From the NCBI RefSeq assembly GCF_000243115.2, contig NZ_CP007035.1, forward strand, positions 744,001 through 808,000: 64,000 bases of DNA. Direction: 5' to 3'. This stretch comes from Niabella soli DSM 19437 (GTDB lineage Bacteria; Bacteroidota; Bacteroidia; Chitinophagales; Chitinophagaceae). The notes beneath the pieces are model-generated. The model saw nothing but the letters and a program-made list of their open reading frames with translations. It was not told where the DNA came from and did not search any database. Of this stretch, positions 17,130 to 25,476 are shown in pieces (positions within the stretch are counted from its first letter, which is position 1; each line of letters opens with the position of its first letter). A program made the translations under genes and the position numbers.

Positions 17130-18866
17130 TTATCTGTTATTTTCTCTGACTTTGTTGACAACGGTGCTCATGATACTGGTTGGGGGTAACGCGGGTTGCC
17201 CGTACCAAAAGAAAGAATCATACCCCTCATAAAACTTTTTCTCAATATGCCAGTCGTTGGGGAGGTAGCTGGGAACATCATTGCAATACCCCGCTACCAT
17301 TACTTTTTTCTGCGGCCATAATTGCCGGATTGCCGTGCCATATTCATTGACCACTTCCCTTGACAAACCTACTATTTTTAAATCACCAATATTGATGGTT
17401 TGTACATATATTTTCATATTGTCGGACAACGGGCTTTTTGATTGAAGCATTAAATCGGCCCAACGGATATTTCTGTCCTCTACTATCGAGGTATCTTGGA
17501 CGGTATTGTCCGTTTTAAATTTTTGGATGCTGTCCCGGCTCCAGGGGGTGGTATGTACGTTGACGGCATCCAGGTAGTAGGATAGGGCACCGGGCGCCAC
17601 ATTGCCTAAACCTTTTGCCAGCGTTTTTTGTATATCCGTTGCCAGATCAGTTCCCGCTTTTTTAAAATCAAGATCCACCGGGTTTATGTCGCCACCGCAG
17701 CCCTGTATAAATAATGCATTTTTGTAACCGGATTTTATCAGGAGCTCTCTGGTGACGCCGGGATAATTCGCGCTAAGGATATATATAGAAGGCTCTGTGC
17801 CTGTGAAAACCGCATGACACCCCGTAAGAAATAAGATATTTTTTTCCTTTGTGCGAATGCTTTGTGTTTCCAACAGGTCTACTGTATTATCGTAGGGGCG
17901 TATTATTTCCTTTGTATTCCTTCTGTTAAACCCGATAGCGGTGGTGCCCACCCCAAATTTAAGCGTAGCCGGTTGCATGGAGTCCATCGCGGCAGCTACA
18001 CAATTCAAAAGTGCATTTTTAAGCGTAGTGTTCAGGTAGGAGCTGTCAGGGTATTGATAAAAAGGCTCCCAGGTGCTCCAGCCTCTGGTAACCGGTGCAA
18101 AATGTGTATGGGAGGCATTTACCAGAATTGCCGCCGCCGGTATTTTGTATTTTGCTGAAATGATATTTTTTACGGTATTAATATAACTGAGCGCAAAGCC
18201 GGTAAGATCAGTGCCAATGAGTAAAATTTTTTTCTTTTCAAAACCAATGGCCATTGCCGTTACCGAAAGGGTATGATCTGTAGCATGTATGGCTTTATAA
18301 ACAATGCCGGCTCCTGTTACTCCGAAAAGCTGGTTGTTATGGCAGGCAATTGCCTCCAGGTGCATATTATACGTTGCATTATTGTTTCTCCCGATCAACT
18401 GCCAGGGATTATTGGTAATAGCCGGATTGAATCTCCAGATACTGTCGTTACTGTTTAAGGCATACAGGTTCTCGGCATCGGCCGTAATGCTTACCAGTTT
18501 CCCTTTTTGTTCGGTGGCAATTTTTATGGGTGCCGCTGCTGCAACGCGGGTATTTCTTTTAAAAAGATTTCCATCGGCATCCGTATAATAGTTGTATCCT
18601 TTGTAAGGGTGCACCGGGAGGGCATGCGGGCCTGTCTTTTTTGTTGCAAGCGCTGCAACAACAGTCTTTTCCGGTGCATGAACCGCTTCCCAGGTAAGGG
18701 AAAACCGCCCTTCCTTGGGGGCCGCAAATCCTGAAAGCGAAAGGGAATAAGGTGGCGCTTTGGGGTCAATGCTCCGGGTTGCTGCTCCAACCAGATAATG
18801 CTCCTGTGCAACAGTCATTTTTAATAAGGAGAACATCAATATCGTTACAACAGCTATTTTTTTCAT
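17130..18866 (-). CDS. Neutral/alkaline ceramidase-family protein with inserted propeller-like segment
   Basis: 578 residues with a Sec signal peptide (cleavage near VAQ). The ceramidase fold starts at LVGAATRSIDP (about 25-35), and zinc-site motifs are visible: SHTHFAP (His253, His255), GCHAVFTG (His351) and CGGDINP (about 390). Residues about 88-195 are an insert with WRFNPAITNNPWQLIG and LYALNSNDSIW, resembling tachylectin-type propeller blades, absent from the second family member at 49161. Members of PF04734 occur widely in Bacteroidota and Planctomycetes catabolic loci, and most have no proven ceramide substrate. Hydrolysis of an amide-linked conjugate in the periplasm is plausible. It is 10 bp downstream of murQ. 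Confidence 0.8.
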   Translation of the reverse strand: MKKIAVVTILMFSLLKMTVAQEHYLVGAATRSIDPKAPPYSLSLSGFAAPKEGRFSLTWEAVHAPEKTVVAALATKKTGPHALPVHPYKGYNYYTDADGNLFKRNTRVAAAAPIKIATEQKGKLVSITADAENLYALNSNDSIWRFNPAITNNPWQLIGRNNNATYNMHLEAIACHNNQLFGVTGAGIVYKAIHATDHTLSVTAMAIGFEKKKILLIGTDLTGFALSYINTVKNIISAKYKIPAAAILVNASHTHFAPVTRGWSTWEPFYQYPDSSYLNTTLKNALLNCVAAAMDSMQPATLKFGVGTTAIGFNRRNTKEIIRPYDNTVDLLETQSIRTKEKNILFLTGCHAVFTGTEPSIYILSANYPGVTRELLIKSGYKNALFIQGCGGDINPVDLDFKKAGTDLATDIQKTLAKGLGNVAPGALSYYLDAVNVHTTPWSRDSIQKFKTDNTVQDTSIVEDRNIRWADLMLQSKSPLSDNMKIYVQTINIGDLKIVGLSREVVNEYGTAIRQLWPQKKVMVAGYCNDVPSYLPNDWHIEKKFYEGYDSFFWYGQPALPPTSIMSTVVNKVRENNR

Positions 18867-18876
18867 TGAAGCTTTT

Positions 18877-19695
18877 TTAGTATTTACCGTTTGAAGAGGT
18901 TAAGGCATTTTGTACGCTGCCATGCTGAAACAATAACTCCTTTGCCGTATCATAGTCATTGATATTGCTCAGGCCCATAAGCATTTTTACCGCGCGGTCT
19001 GTAATCTTCTCATTGATGAGCTTCACGTTTACCATTTGGTTGTCAATAATGCGCCCCAACCGTATCATAGTGGTGGTACTGATCATATCAAAGATCATTT
19101 TGTGCGCAGTACCGCATTTCATGCGGGTGCTGCCGGTAATAAATTCGGGCCCGGTAATTACTTCAACAGGATATAACGCCTGTGCGGCGATAAGGCTGCC
19201 GGGGTTACTTACAATACAGCCTGTATCAATGCCTTCGTTTCTGCATTTGGAAAGTGCCGCCAGTACAAACGGCGTGGTTCCGCTTGCTGAAATACCTACG
19301 ACCAAATCTTTTTGGCTGATCCCTTTTTTGAGTAATTGCTCCCAGGCTTCATTTTTGTCATCCTCCATTTCTTCCCTGGCTTCCGCAAGCCGATCGACGC
19401 CTCCTGCTAAAATTACCTGAAATAATTCAGGATCAGCGCCATAAGTGGTAGGCAATTCGATCACATCCAAAACAGACAAGCGGCCGCTGCTGCCGGCGCC
19501 GACATAAAATAGCCGGCCGCCGTTTTTAATTTTTGTTACAATAATTTCAATAAGTGCATTTATCTGGGGTAAAACCAGCTCAATAGCCAGTGCTATTTTT
19601 TTGTCTTCGGTGTTTATATAGCGCGTTATTTCCTGAACACTCTTGGTTTCAAGATGCCGGTATGCAGAGGGTTGTTCGGTTATTCTTGTTTGCAT
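18877..19695 (-). CDS. murQ: N-acetylmuramic acid 6-phosphate etherase
   Basis: 272 residues of the SIS-domain etherase family, which splits MurNAc-6-P into GlcNAc-6-P and D-lactate in the cytoplasm. Diagnostic motifs are TRITEQPSAYRHLETKS at the start, FYVGAGSSGRLSVLD (SIS phosphosugar loop), GISASGTTPFV and ITGSTRMKCGTAHKM. ATG 19695 places RITEQ at the usual distance; a GTG at 19710 is possible. It opens a tight minus-strand run with the ceramidase-like gene (10 bp). The 93 bp upstream contain a degenerate copy of the A-tract element. It indicates peptidoglycan or amino-sugar salvage. Confidence 0.94.
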   Translation of the reverse strand: MQTRITEQPSAYRHLETKSVQEITRYINTEDKKIALAIELVLPQINALIEIIVTKIKNGGRLFYVGAGSSGRLSVLDVIELPTTYGADPELFQVILAGGVDRLAEAREEMEDDKNEAWEQLLKKGISQKDLVVGISASGTTPFVLAALSKCRNEGIDTGCIVSNPGSLIAAQALYPVEVITGPEFITGSTRMKCGTAHKMIFDMISTTTMIRLGRIIDNQMVNVKLINEKITDRAVKMLMGLSNINDYDTAKELLFQHGSVQNALTSSNGKY

Positions 19696-19741
19696 AGAAA
19701 TATTTTTCACTTACGAAAGTGCGGTTTTGATGCGTTATTTA

Positions 19742-19790
19742 TTTGCGAATATACGCAAAATTGTATTGTAAATTTTTTTTGCCTTTTTTT
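19742..19790 (-). promoter_or_regulatory. Degenerate A-tract element upstream of murQ
   Basis: Read on the minus strand, GGCAAAAAAAA (complement of about 19773-19783) is followed 30 bp later by TTTTGCGTATATTCGCAAA, a near-palindrome. It resembles the TTTTGC-TATATTGCG half of the shared bipartite element, with only one A-tract half-site. It lies about 50-90 bp before the murQ start. This is weaker than copies 1-4 and could be coincidence in AT-rich sequence. Confidence 0.35.
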
Positions 19791-19803
19791 ATTCAATAGA
19801 AAA

Positions 19804-21669
19804 TTATTTACGGAGTAACGGAGAGGGCGTTGCATTTACATAAGTAGTCCTGCTGATGGCGCTGCGCCGGCCGGAGGCGGTAATCACAATCGTCTTTAAT
19901 ATTCTTTTTTCTCCATCGGGAACTTTTATAACAATTGGTTTTTCATAGAGATAATCGGTTTCCCGTGGATTAACGTCGTCCAGCGTATAAAAAATACGCG
20001 CGCCTTTTACGGTGGGCTTTAAAGTTACCGTAAAGGTTTTTCCATGAAATGCCCGGTCGTCTTCCGCGCCAATAGCCATCGGAACAAAGAAATGCGTATC
20101 ATTTTTCTGATCGATTGCTCCCAGGTGCAGTGGCAGCCTGTTTTCAAGAAAGGACTGGTACTGTTTCTCCGCCAGCGGGGTCCAGCAATCTTCTGCAAAT
20201 GCCAGCATCCGGGGCAGAATCATATATTCGACCTTTGCAGGGGTTGCCATATATTCGGTCCACACACAGGCTTCAGCGCCTATTATATATTTTTTTTGAT
20301 CTTCTGTTAATTTATCTGAGGCGGGGTTGTATCCATATACTTTGCTCAAGGGGTTAAAGCCTTTGAATGCCAAGGGTTCCTGCTCGGGCTTCGCCTGGTA
20401 GTGGTCAAAATAAATATAGTCGTTAGGCGCCATGATCACCTGGTGCTTTTGTTGTGCCGCCGCAATACCTCCGGCTTCTCCGCGCCAGCTCATCACCACT
20501 GCGTTGGGCGCCAGTCCGCCCTCGAGGATCTCGTCCCAGCCAATAATGGTGCGGCCTCTGCTGTTTACAAATTTCTCAATACGTTGTATAAAATAGCTTT
20601 GCAGTTCATGCTCGTCTTTCAGGTGATGGTCTTTAATGCGTTGCTGGCAATATTTGCAGGTTTTCCATCGGGTTTTGGGCACTTCATCGCCCCCGATATG
20701 GATATATTTTGAGGGGAAAAGGTCCATTACCTCGCTTAAAACATTTTCAAGAAAAGTAAAGGTGGATTCTTTGCCGGCGCAAAATACATCTTCATAAATG
20801 CCCCAGCTTTCAATCGTTTTAAACGGGCCGGGATGATCGCCGCAGGCAAGTTCCGGGTAAGCCGCCAATGCCGATATACAATGCCCGGGCATTTCTATCT
20901 CGGGAATAATATTGATATAGCGGTCTGCTGCATATTGCACCAGTTCCTTCACCTGTTTTTGTGTATAAAAACCGCCGTGCGGAATGCTGTCATAGCCCAT
21001 GGGATTGTCCTGCGCGCTTCCCAGTATCGTTTGTGCGCGCCAGGCGCCTTTCTCCGTGAGCAGTGGATATTTTTTTATTTCGATGCGCCAGCCCTGGTCT
21101 TCTGTTAAGTGCCAGTGAAACGTATTTAATTTATAGGTAGCCATCAGGTCAATAAATTTTTTAAGAAACCCGATAGAAAACATATGCAGGGCTACATCCA
21201 GATGCATCCCTCTGTACCCGAATCGTGGCGCATCTTTTATCGTTCCTGCCGGGATCTGAATGGCTTTGCCGCCGGTGAACTTTGACAACTGTATGAGGCT
21301 TTGCAGGGCGTAAAAAGCCCCGGCACCATTGCCGGTTACCGTTATATTTTTCGGACTGATCTGCATTTCATACGCTTCTGATTTTTCACCTGCGTTGGTT
21401 ATGATAATAGCGTTGCTGCTGTTGCGGCCGGTTCCTTTTTTTATTATTAAGCGGATGCCTTTCGCCTGTTTTAGAAAATCATTGTAAAGGCCTGCAAGGC
21501 GTTTTGATTCTTCGGTGTCATAGATCAATACCGTTTTATCGGTTACCGAAAATTGTCCTTTGCCGGCGACTACTGATGCGGGGTAAGGAATGATGTCGGT
21601 AAAGTGGCTGGTTTGGGAATGGGCGGGGATTGCAAAAAAGAGCAGGAGAATACTGGAAAATAGTTTCAT
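19804..21669 (-). CDS. GH20 beta-N-acetylhexosaminidase
   Basis: 621 residues with a Sec signal peptide (cleavage near AHSQ). GH20b N-terminal domain at about 20-145 (ITVTGNGAGAFYALQSL), catalytic barrel from about 150 (FGYRGMHLDVALHMF), with the Asp328-Glu329 pair in HIGGDE and the TFHWHLTEDQGWRIEI and GWDEI motifs, followed by a C-terminal chitobiase-like domain (ARIFYTLDDVNP). These enzymes remove terminal beta-linked GlcNAc or GalNAc from glycans in the periplasm or outside. It probably feeds amino sugars to the adjacent murQ set. Its promoter lies in the divergent region shared with the Nramp-like gene. Confidence 0.93.
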   Translation of the reverse strand: MKLFSSILLLFFAIPAHSQTSHFTDIIPYPASVVAGKGQFSVTDKTVLIYDTEESKRLAGLYNDFLKQAKGIRLIIKKGTGRNSSNAIIITNAGEKSEAYEMQISPKNITVTGNGAGAFYALQSLIQLSKFTGGKAIQIPAGTIKDAPRFGYRGMHLDVALHMFSIGFLKKFIDLMATYKLNTFHWHLTEDQGWRIEIKKYPLLTEKGAWRAQTILGSAQDNPMGYDSIPHGGFYTQKQVKELVQYAADRYINIIPEIEMPGHCISALAAYPELACGDHPGPFKTIESWGIYEDVFCAGKESTFTFLENVLSEVMDLFPSKYIHIGGDEVPKTRWKTCKYCQQRIKDHHLKDEHELQSYFIQRIEKFVNSRGRTIIGWDEILEGGLAPNAVVMSWRGEAGGIAAAQQKHQVIMAPNDYIYFDHYQAKPEQEPLAFKGFNPLSKVYGYNPASDKLTEDQKKYIIGAEACVWTEYMATPAKVEYMILPRMLAFAEDCWTPLAEKQYQSFLENRLPLHLGAIDQKNDTHFFVPMAIGAEDDRAFHGKTFTVTLKPTVKGARIFYTLDDVNPRETDYLYEKPIVIKVPDGEKRILKTIVITASGRRSAISRTTYVNATPSPLLRK

Positions 21670-21740
21670 ATTTCGGCTTTTGCGTTGTTTGTTTTTACGT
21701 TTTGAGGCCTGGTTGCGTTTTGTTTGCGGTTTTAAAAAAT

Positions 21741-21790
21741 AAAATTACGCAAAAAATGCTCAAAATCTCAAATCATTTTTTATATTCGTT
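21741..21790 (+). promoter_or_regulatory. Bipartite A-tract element, copy 4 (partial)
   Basis: AAAATTACGCAAAAAATGCTC (from 21741) matches the first part of copies 1-3 in register, with CGC at 21748 and a CTC replacing the second CGC 11 bp later. TTATATTCGTTA follows at 21780, so the TATATT box lies about 32 bp from the first half-site, one helical turn closer than in the full copies. It sits in the divergent region between the hexosaminidase (-) and the Nramp-like gene (+), about 60 bp before the latter. The in-phase one-turn shift supports a real protein-binding arrangement, but this copy is degenerate. Confidence 0.45.
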
Positions 21791-21845
21791 ACCTAAAGAT
21801 TGAAAAACGATTAGAAAATACAAAGCCATTGAAATCGGATTCGGT

Positions 21846-23072
21846 ATGAGGAATACAGAAAAAAATAAAAATTCAAAACTTGCCAGAGTATTGCATGTAA
21901 TAGGGCCCGGGATCATTACTGCGGCGTTGGTGTTTGGGCCCAGTAAAATGACGATCACTACCAAACTGGGCGCTGCTTATGGGTATGATTTGTTATGGGC
22001 GGTGGTGGCTGCCATTTTTTTTATGGCAGTGTTCACCAACATGTCATCCAGGATAGCGCTGGCTGCAGACCGTTCTTTTTTATCCTTGTTAAAGGAGCGC
22101 TGGGGCAAGCCTGCGGCCATATTGGTGGGGATCGGCGTTTTTTTGGTTACGGCTTCATTCCAGGCGGGCAACTCTACCGGCGTGGGTATTTCATTAGCCG
22201 AAACAACGGGTATCAGCGCCAAAGTATGGATCGTGCTGGCAAATGGCATCGGTGTGCTGCTGTTATTTTTTAAGGGATTCTACAAGATCCTGGAAAAAAT
22301 AATGACCCTGCTGATCGTGATCATGCTGGGCTCTTTTATTATTACCTTCTTTCTCGCAAAACCGTCTGTGAACGGTATTGCCGGCGGCCTGGTTCCCACC
22401 TTGCCAAAGGGAGCCCTGGGGTTGGTGATTGCTTTATTTGCTTCGGCGTTTTCAATAGTGGGCGCTTTATACCAGTCGTATATGGTTCAGGAACGGCGCC
22501 GGTTGTCTCCGGACTTACAACAAAAACCTGCGGATAGTTTGCCCGGTATTCTGATACTGGGTGTTATGGCCAGTATTGTTTTAATATGCGCTGCGTCGGT
22601 CTTACATCCGGCAGGCGTAGTGGTAACCAAAGCCACGGATATGTCAAAAACATTGGAGCCTTTATTTGGCAAATATGCGGCCTATCTTTTTCTCATTGGT
22701 TTATTTGGGGCCTCTTTTTCTTCACTTATTGGCAACGCATCAGTAGGGGGCACCCTTTTAGGAGATGCACTGGGCTATAAGGGGCAACTGAGTTCCAATG
22801 CGGTACGTATGCTGATCGCTTTGGTAATGACCATCGGCGCTTTTGTGGCCTTACGGTTTGATAAAGCGCCATTAGAACTTATTGTGTTGGCGCAAAGCGT
22901 TACCATATTGGTGGTGCCGTTTATCGGCATTGCCATGTTTATTATTTCCAACGACCGCAAAATAATGGGGCGGTATGTGAATACGCCCCTTACAACCGTT
23001 ATAGCGGGCATCGGGCTGCTGCTGCTGCTGCTGCTGGCTGTTATTAATGTGAAAGAATTATTCTTCAAATAA
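21846..23072 (+). CDS. Nramp-fold transporter lacking the canonical metal-site motifs
   Basis: 408 residues, about eleven membrane helices. The start GPGIITAALVFGPSKMT aligns with Nramp helix 1, but the metal-coordinating DPGN is GPSK, and in helix 6 the MPH motif region reads AFSIVGALYQSYMVQERR. Both signature sites are therefore lost, while the overall Nramp (LeuT-fold) layout is kept. Calling it a Mn/Fe transporter would be unsafe; transport of an organic compound is possible, given that the next two genes are an SDR and a DapA-family enzyme. A (CTG)7 run at 23016-23036 encodes seven Leu in the last helix. First gene of a three-gene set. Confidence 0.8.
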   Translation: MRNTEKNKNSKLARVLHVIGPGIITAALVFGPSKMTITTKLGAAYGYDLLWAVVAAIFFMAVFTNMSSRIALAADRSFLSLLKERWGKPAAILVGIGVFLVTASFQAGNSTGVGISLAETTGISAKVWIVLANGIGVLLLFFKGFYKILEKIMTLLIVIMLGSFIITFFLAKPSVNGIAGGLVPTLPKGALGLVIALFASAFSIVGALYQSYMVQERRRLSPDLQQKPADSLPGILILGVMASIVLICAASVLHPAGVVVTKATDMSKTLEPLFGKYAAYLFLIGLFGASFSSLIGNASVGGTLLGDALGYKGQLSSNAVRMLIALVMTIGAFVALRFDKAPLELIVLAQSVTILVVPFIGIAMFIISNDRKIMGRYVNTPLTTVIAGIGLLLLLLLAVINVKELFFK

Positions 23073-23139
23073 GAAAAGCATTTAAAGGTGGGAACAGATG
23101 CGTCCGCAGTACGAGTTTTAAAAAGAAAAAAAATACGCA

Positions 23140-24156
23140 ATGAATGAATTACAATTAATAGAAGATGAATTATACCAGCCGTCGGCCGCTCTGCTGCAGG
23201 ATATGAAAGCATTAGACGGCGATATTATTTTTTTGGGCGCTGGCGGCAAAATGGGCCCGGGCATGATAAAGCTGGCTTGTGTAGCGCTAAAAAAGGGCGG
23301 CATATCAAAGAGGCTGATTGCGGTATCGCGCTTTAGCGATGCAAATGCCCGCAAAGAGCTGGAGGATTTAGGTGTGGAAGTAATAGCGGCAGATTTACTG
23401 GATGATGCGCAACTGCAGGCGCTCCCGGAGGTTAAAAATGTAATGTACCTGGCAGGAACAAAATTTGGCACCAAGGATAAAGAGCCTTTTACCTGGGCAA
23501 TGAACGCCTATTTGCCGGGGCGCGTGGCAGCAAAATATAAAAATTCAAGAATCGTTGCTTTTTCTACAGGTAATGTGTACCCCTTTTCAAAGTTGAGCGA
23601 CGGAGGATTTTCGGAAGATACAAAACCCAACCCCGTTGGCGAATACGGACAGTCCTGTTTAGGGCGCGAGCGTATCTTTCAATATTTTGCCGAGGTAAAT
23701 AAAACACCGGTGCTGATCTATCGGCTGAATTACGCTATAGACCTGCGCTACGGCGTTTTGCTGGAAGTAGGTAAGGCTGTTTACAACGGAACGCCGATCG
23801 ATATTTCAACCGGTGCGGTAAATGTCATCTGGCAGGGGGATGCCAATGAAATAGCCTTAAGAAGTTTTTTGCATTGCAGCACTCCGGCAAAGTTGTTAAA
23901 CGTTACGGGGCCGGAAACGATCAGCCTGACCTGGCTGGCTGCTCAATTTGGGGCGGTATTTGGTAAAGAACCGTTTTTTACCGGAGCCGTGCAGGACACT
24001 GCATTGCTTAGTAATGCCTCAGAAGCGCATCGCCTTTTTGGTTACCCGCGCGTGCCCCTGAAGCAAATGATTAGCCTGGTGGCGGACTGGATCAGCCTGG
24101 GCGGAAAACAAATTAATAAGCCTACTCATTTTCAGGAACGGCAGGGACAATTTTAA
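23140..24156 (+). CDS. NAD-dependent epimerase/dehydratase-like (extended SDR) with altered active site
   Basis: 338 residues. The Rossmann loop is IIFLGAGGKMGPG and the SDR strands include NVMYLAGTKFG and VAFSTGNVYPF. The catalytic YxxxK motif reads EYGQSCLGRE, so the Lys is Cys, and conventional short-chain dehydrogenase chemistry may be lost or changed. A 25-residue N-terminal helix precedes the fold. No signal peptide, so it is cytoplasmic. It is 67 bp after the transporter and 10 bp before the DapA-family gene, suggesting one pathway. Sugar or sugar-acid substrate is inferred from family and context. Confidence 0.78.
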   Translation: MNELQLIEDELYQPSAALLQDMKALDGDIIFLGAGGKMGPGMIKLACVALKKGGISKRLIAVSRFSDANARKELEDLGVEVIAADLLDDAQLQALPEVKNVMYLAGTKFGTKDKEPFTWAMNAYLPGRVAAKYKNSRIVAFSTGNVYPFSKLSDGGFSEDTKPNPVGEYGQSCLGRERIFQYFAEVNKTPVLIYRLNYAIDLRYGVLLEVGKAVYNGTPIDISTGAVNVIWQGDANEIALRSFLHCSTPAKLLNVTGPETISLTWLAAQFGAVFGKEPFFTGAVQDTALLSNASEAHRLFGYPRVPLKQMISLVADWISLGGKQINKPTHFQERQGQF

Positions 24157-24166
24157 CAATACCACT

Positions 24167-25222
24167 ATGAATTTGTCTGAAGTCATAAAAAATAGTTTGC
24201 AGGAAGGCATTGCCATACCGGCGCATCCCCTGGCGCTTACGGCGGCGCGGGAATTTGATGAAGCCACGCAACGCCGGTTAACCCGTTATTATTTATCCAG
24301 CGGCGCCGGAGGAGTAGCGGTTGCGGTGCACTCTACTCAATTTGAAATACGGGATCCTGCTATTAATTTATTAGAAAAAGTGCTTTATACTGCTGCCGAT
24401 GAAATTGACCGGAGTGGCAATACCGGTTTTGTAAAAGTGGCGGGTATCTGCGGGCCAACGGAACAGGCGATAGCGGAGGCCCGGCTGGCCGTGAAATACG
24501 GATACCATCTTGGTTTGCTTAGTATGGGCGGACTGCAGCAGGCGACGGAAACCGAGCTGATTGAACGTACAAAGGCGGTTGCGGCTATTATACCGGTGTT
24601 TGGCTTTTACCTGCAGCCGGCGGTGGGGGGCAGAATTTTGAGCTTTGATTTTTGGAAAAAATTTGCCGATATACCCAATGTGCACGCGATAAAAATCGCA
24701 GCCTTTAACCGCTATCAAACATTGGATGTTGTGAGAGCCGTTTGTTATTCCGGCCGAAGAGATGAGATAGCCTTGTATACGGGAAACGATGATAATATTA
24801 TTGCCGATCTGTTAACCCCTTATCAGTTTACGATTAATGGCGAGCAGGTGCAAAAAGATTTCAGGGGCGGTTTGCTGGGCCACTGGGCGGTATGGACGCA
24901 TAAAGCGGCTGCTTTGTTGCAGGAGATAAAAAAATATAAAGCAGGCCATGGTGCGGCTATTGCTGCGTGGTTATCAAAAAATATAGCCGTAACGGATATG
25001 AATGCTGCTGTTTTTGATCCTGCTCATCAGTTTCACGGTTGCATACCCGGTATACATGAGGTGCTGCGCCGGCAGGGTTTACTAAAAGGGACCTGGTGCT
25101 TAAATCCGGACGAGGTATTGTCTCCCGGGCAGCCGGATGAAATAACCCGGGTGGCACAGGCCTATCCGGAACTGATTGATGATGATTTTGTAAAAACATT
25201 TTTGCAGAATGATAAAGGATAG
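24167..25222 (+). CDS. Dihydrodipicolinate synthase (DapA)-family lyase/aldolase
   Basis: 351 residues, longer than typical DapA (about 290), with a C-terminal extension. Schiff-base Lys176 is in HAIKIAAFNRY, and the catalytic Tyr148 lies in FGFYLQPAVGG, with GVAVAVHSTQFEI near the substrate loop. The class I aldolase mechanism is therefore intact, but the GTTGE-type keto-acid binding motif is absent, so it is not housekeeping DapA; related enzymes cleave or form 2-keto sugar acids. Cytoplasmic. Last gene of the Nramp-like set; together these suggest uptake and splitting of a sugar-derived acid (inference). Confidence 0.82.
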   Translation: MNLSEVIKNSLQEGIAIPAHPLALTAAREFDEATQRRLTRYYLSSGAGGVAVAVHSTQFEIRDPAINLLEKVLYTAADEIDRSGNTGFVKVAGICGPTEQAIAEARLAVKYGYHLGLLSMGGLQQATETELIERTKAVAAIIPVFGFYLQPAVGGRILSFDFWKKFADIPNVHAIKIAAFNRYQTLDVVRAVCYSGRRDEIALYTGNDDNIIADLLTPYQFTINGEQVQKDFRGGLLGHWAVWTHKAAALLQEIKKYKAGHGAAIAAWLSKNIAVTDMNAAVFDPAHQFHGCIPGIHEVLRRQGLLKGTWCLNPDEVLSPGQPDEITRVAQAYPELIDDDFVKTFLQNDKG

Positions 25223-25224
25223 TT

Positions 25225-25297
25225 CACAGAAAGCACAGATTTACACAGAATAAAAAATATCGGGCAAAACTTCTGCGCAAATCTGAGACTGTGACAG
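25225..25297. repeat. Imperfect inverted repeat, dispersed-repeat type
   Basis: CACAGAAAGCACAGATTTAC (25225-25244, continuing to 25250) is mirrored by TTCTGCGCAAATCTGAGACT (from 25271), giving an imperfect stem of about 26 bp. Such CACAGA/AATCTG stems are common intergenic repeats in Bacteroidota. Located directly after the DapA-family stop codon, it could also end the transcript. Confidence 0.5.
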
Positions 25298-25325
25298 AAT
25301 CGAATATCTTATAAAAAGATAACAA

Positions 25326-25474
25326 TGAAGTTGTTTAGACTTTTGTATTTCCCGCAGATCAAACCAGATTTTCGCAAACAACAATCTGCGAATATCAGCG
25401 ATGTATTAGATCTGCCTAAAATCAGCGGGAAAGCCGTATGCAACATTGTTTCTATAAAAGTTTAAACAACTTCA
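25326..25474. repeat. MITE-like element with 22-bp terminal inverted repeats, ends 2 bp before a start codon
   Basis: The left end TGAAGTTGTTTAGACTTTTG (25326-25347 in full) and right end AAAAGTTTAAACAACTTCA (25453-25474 in full) match as inverted repeats at 20 of 22 positions. Inside are further stems with TTTCCCGC / GCGGGAAA and ATCTGCG / CGCAGAT. No coding capacity. The ATG of the enolase-superfamily gene begins 2 bp after the right end. A related left end occurs at 45365. Confidence 0.6.
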
Positions 25475-25476
25475 AA

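Noticed and set aside
23016-23036. (CTG)7 microsatellite as a phase-variation switch
   Set aside because: Trinucleotide units keep the frame, encoding a run of Leu in a membrane helix; slippage would only change helix length.
24167-25222. Housekeeping dapA
   Set aside because: The protein is about 60 residues longer, lacks the GTTGE-type loop and sits with a transporter and an SDR; only the catalytic Lys/Tyr are shared.
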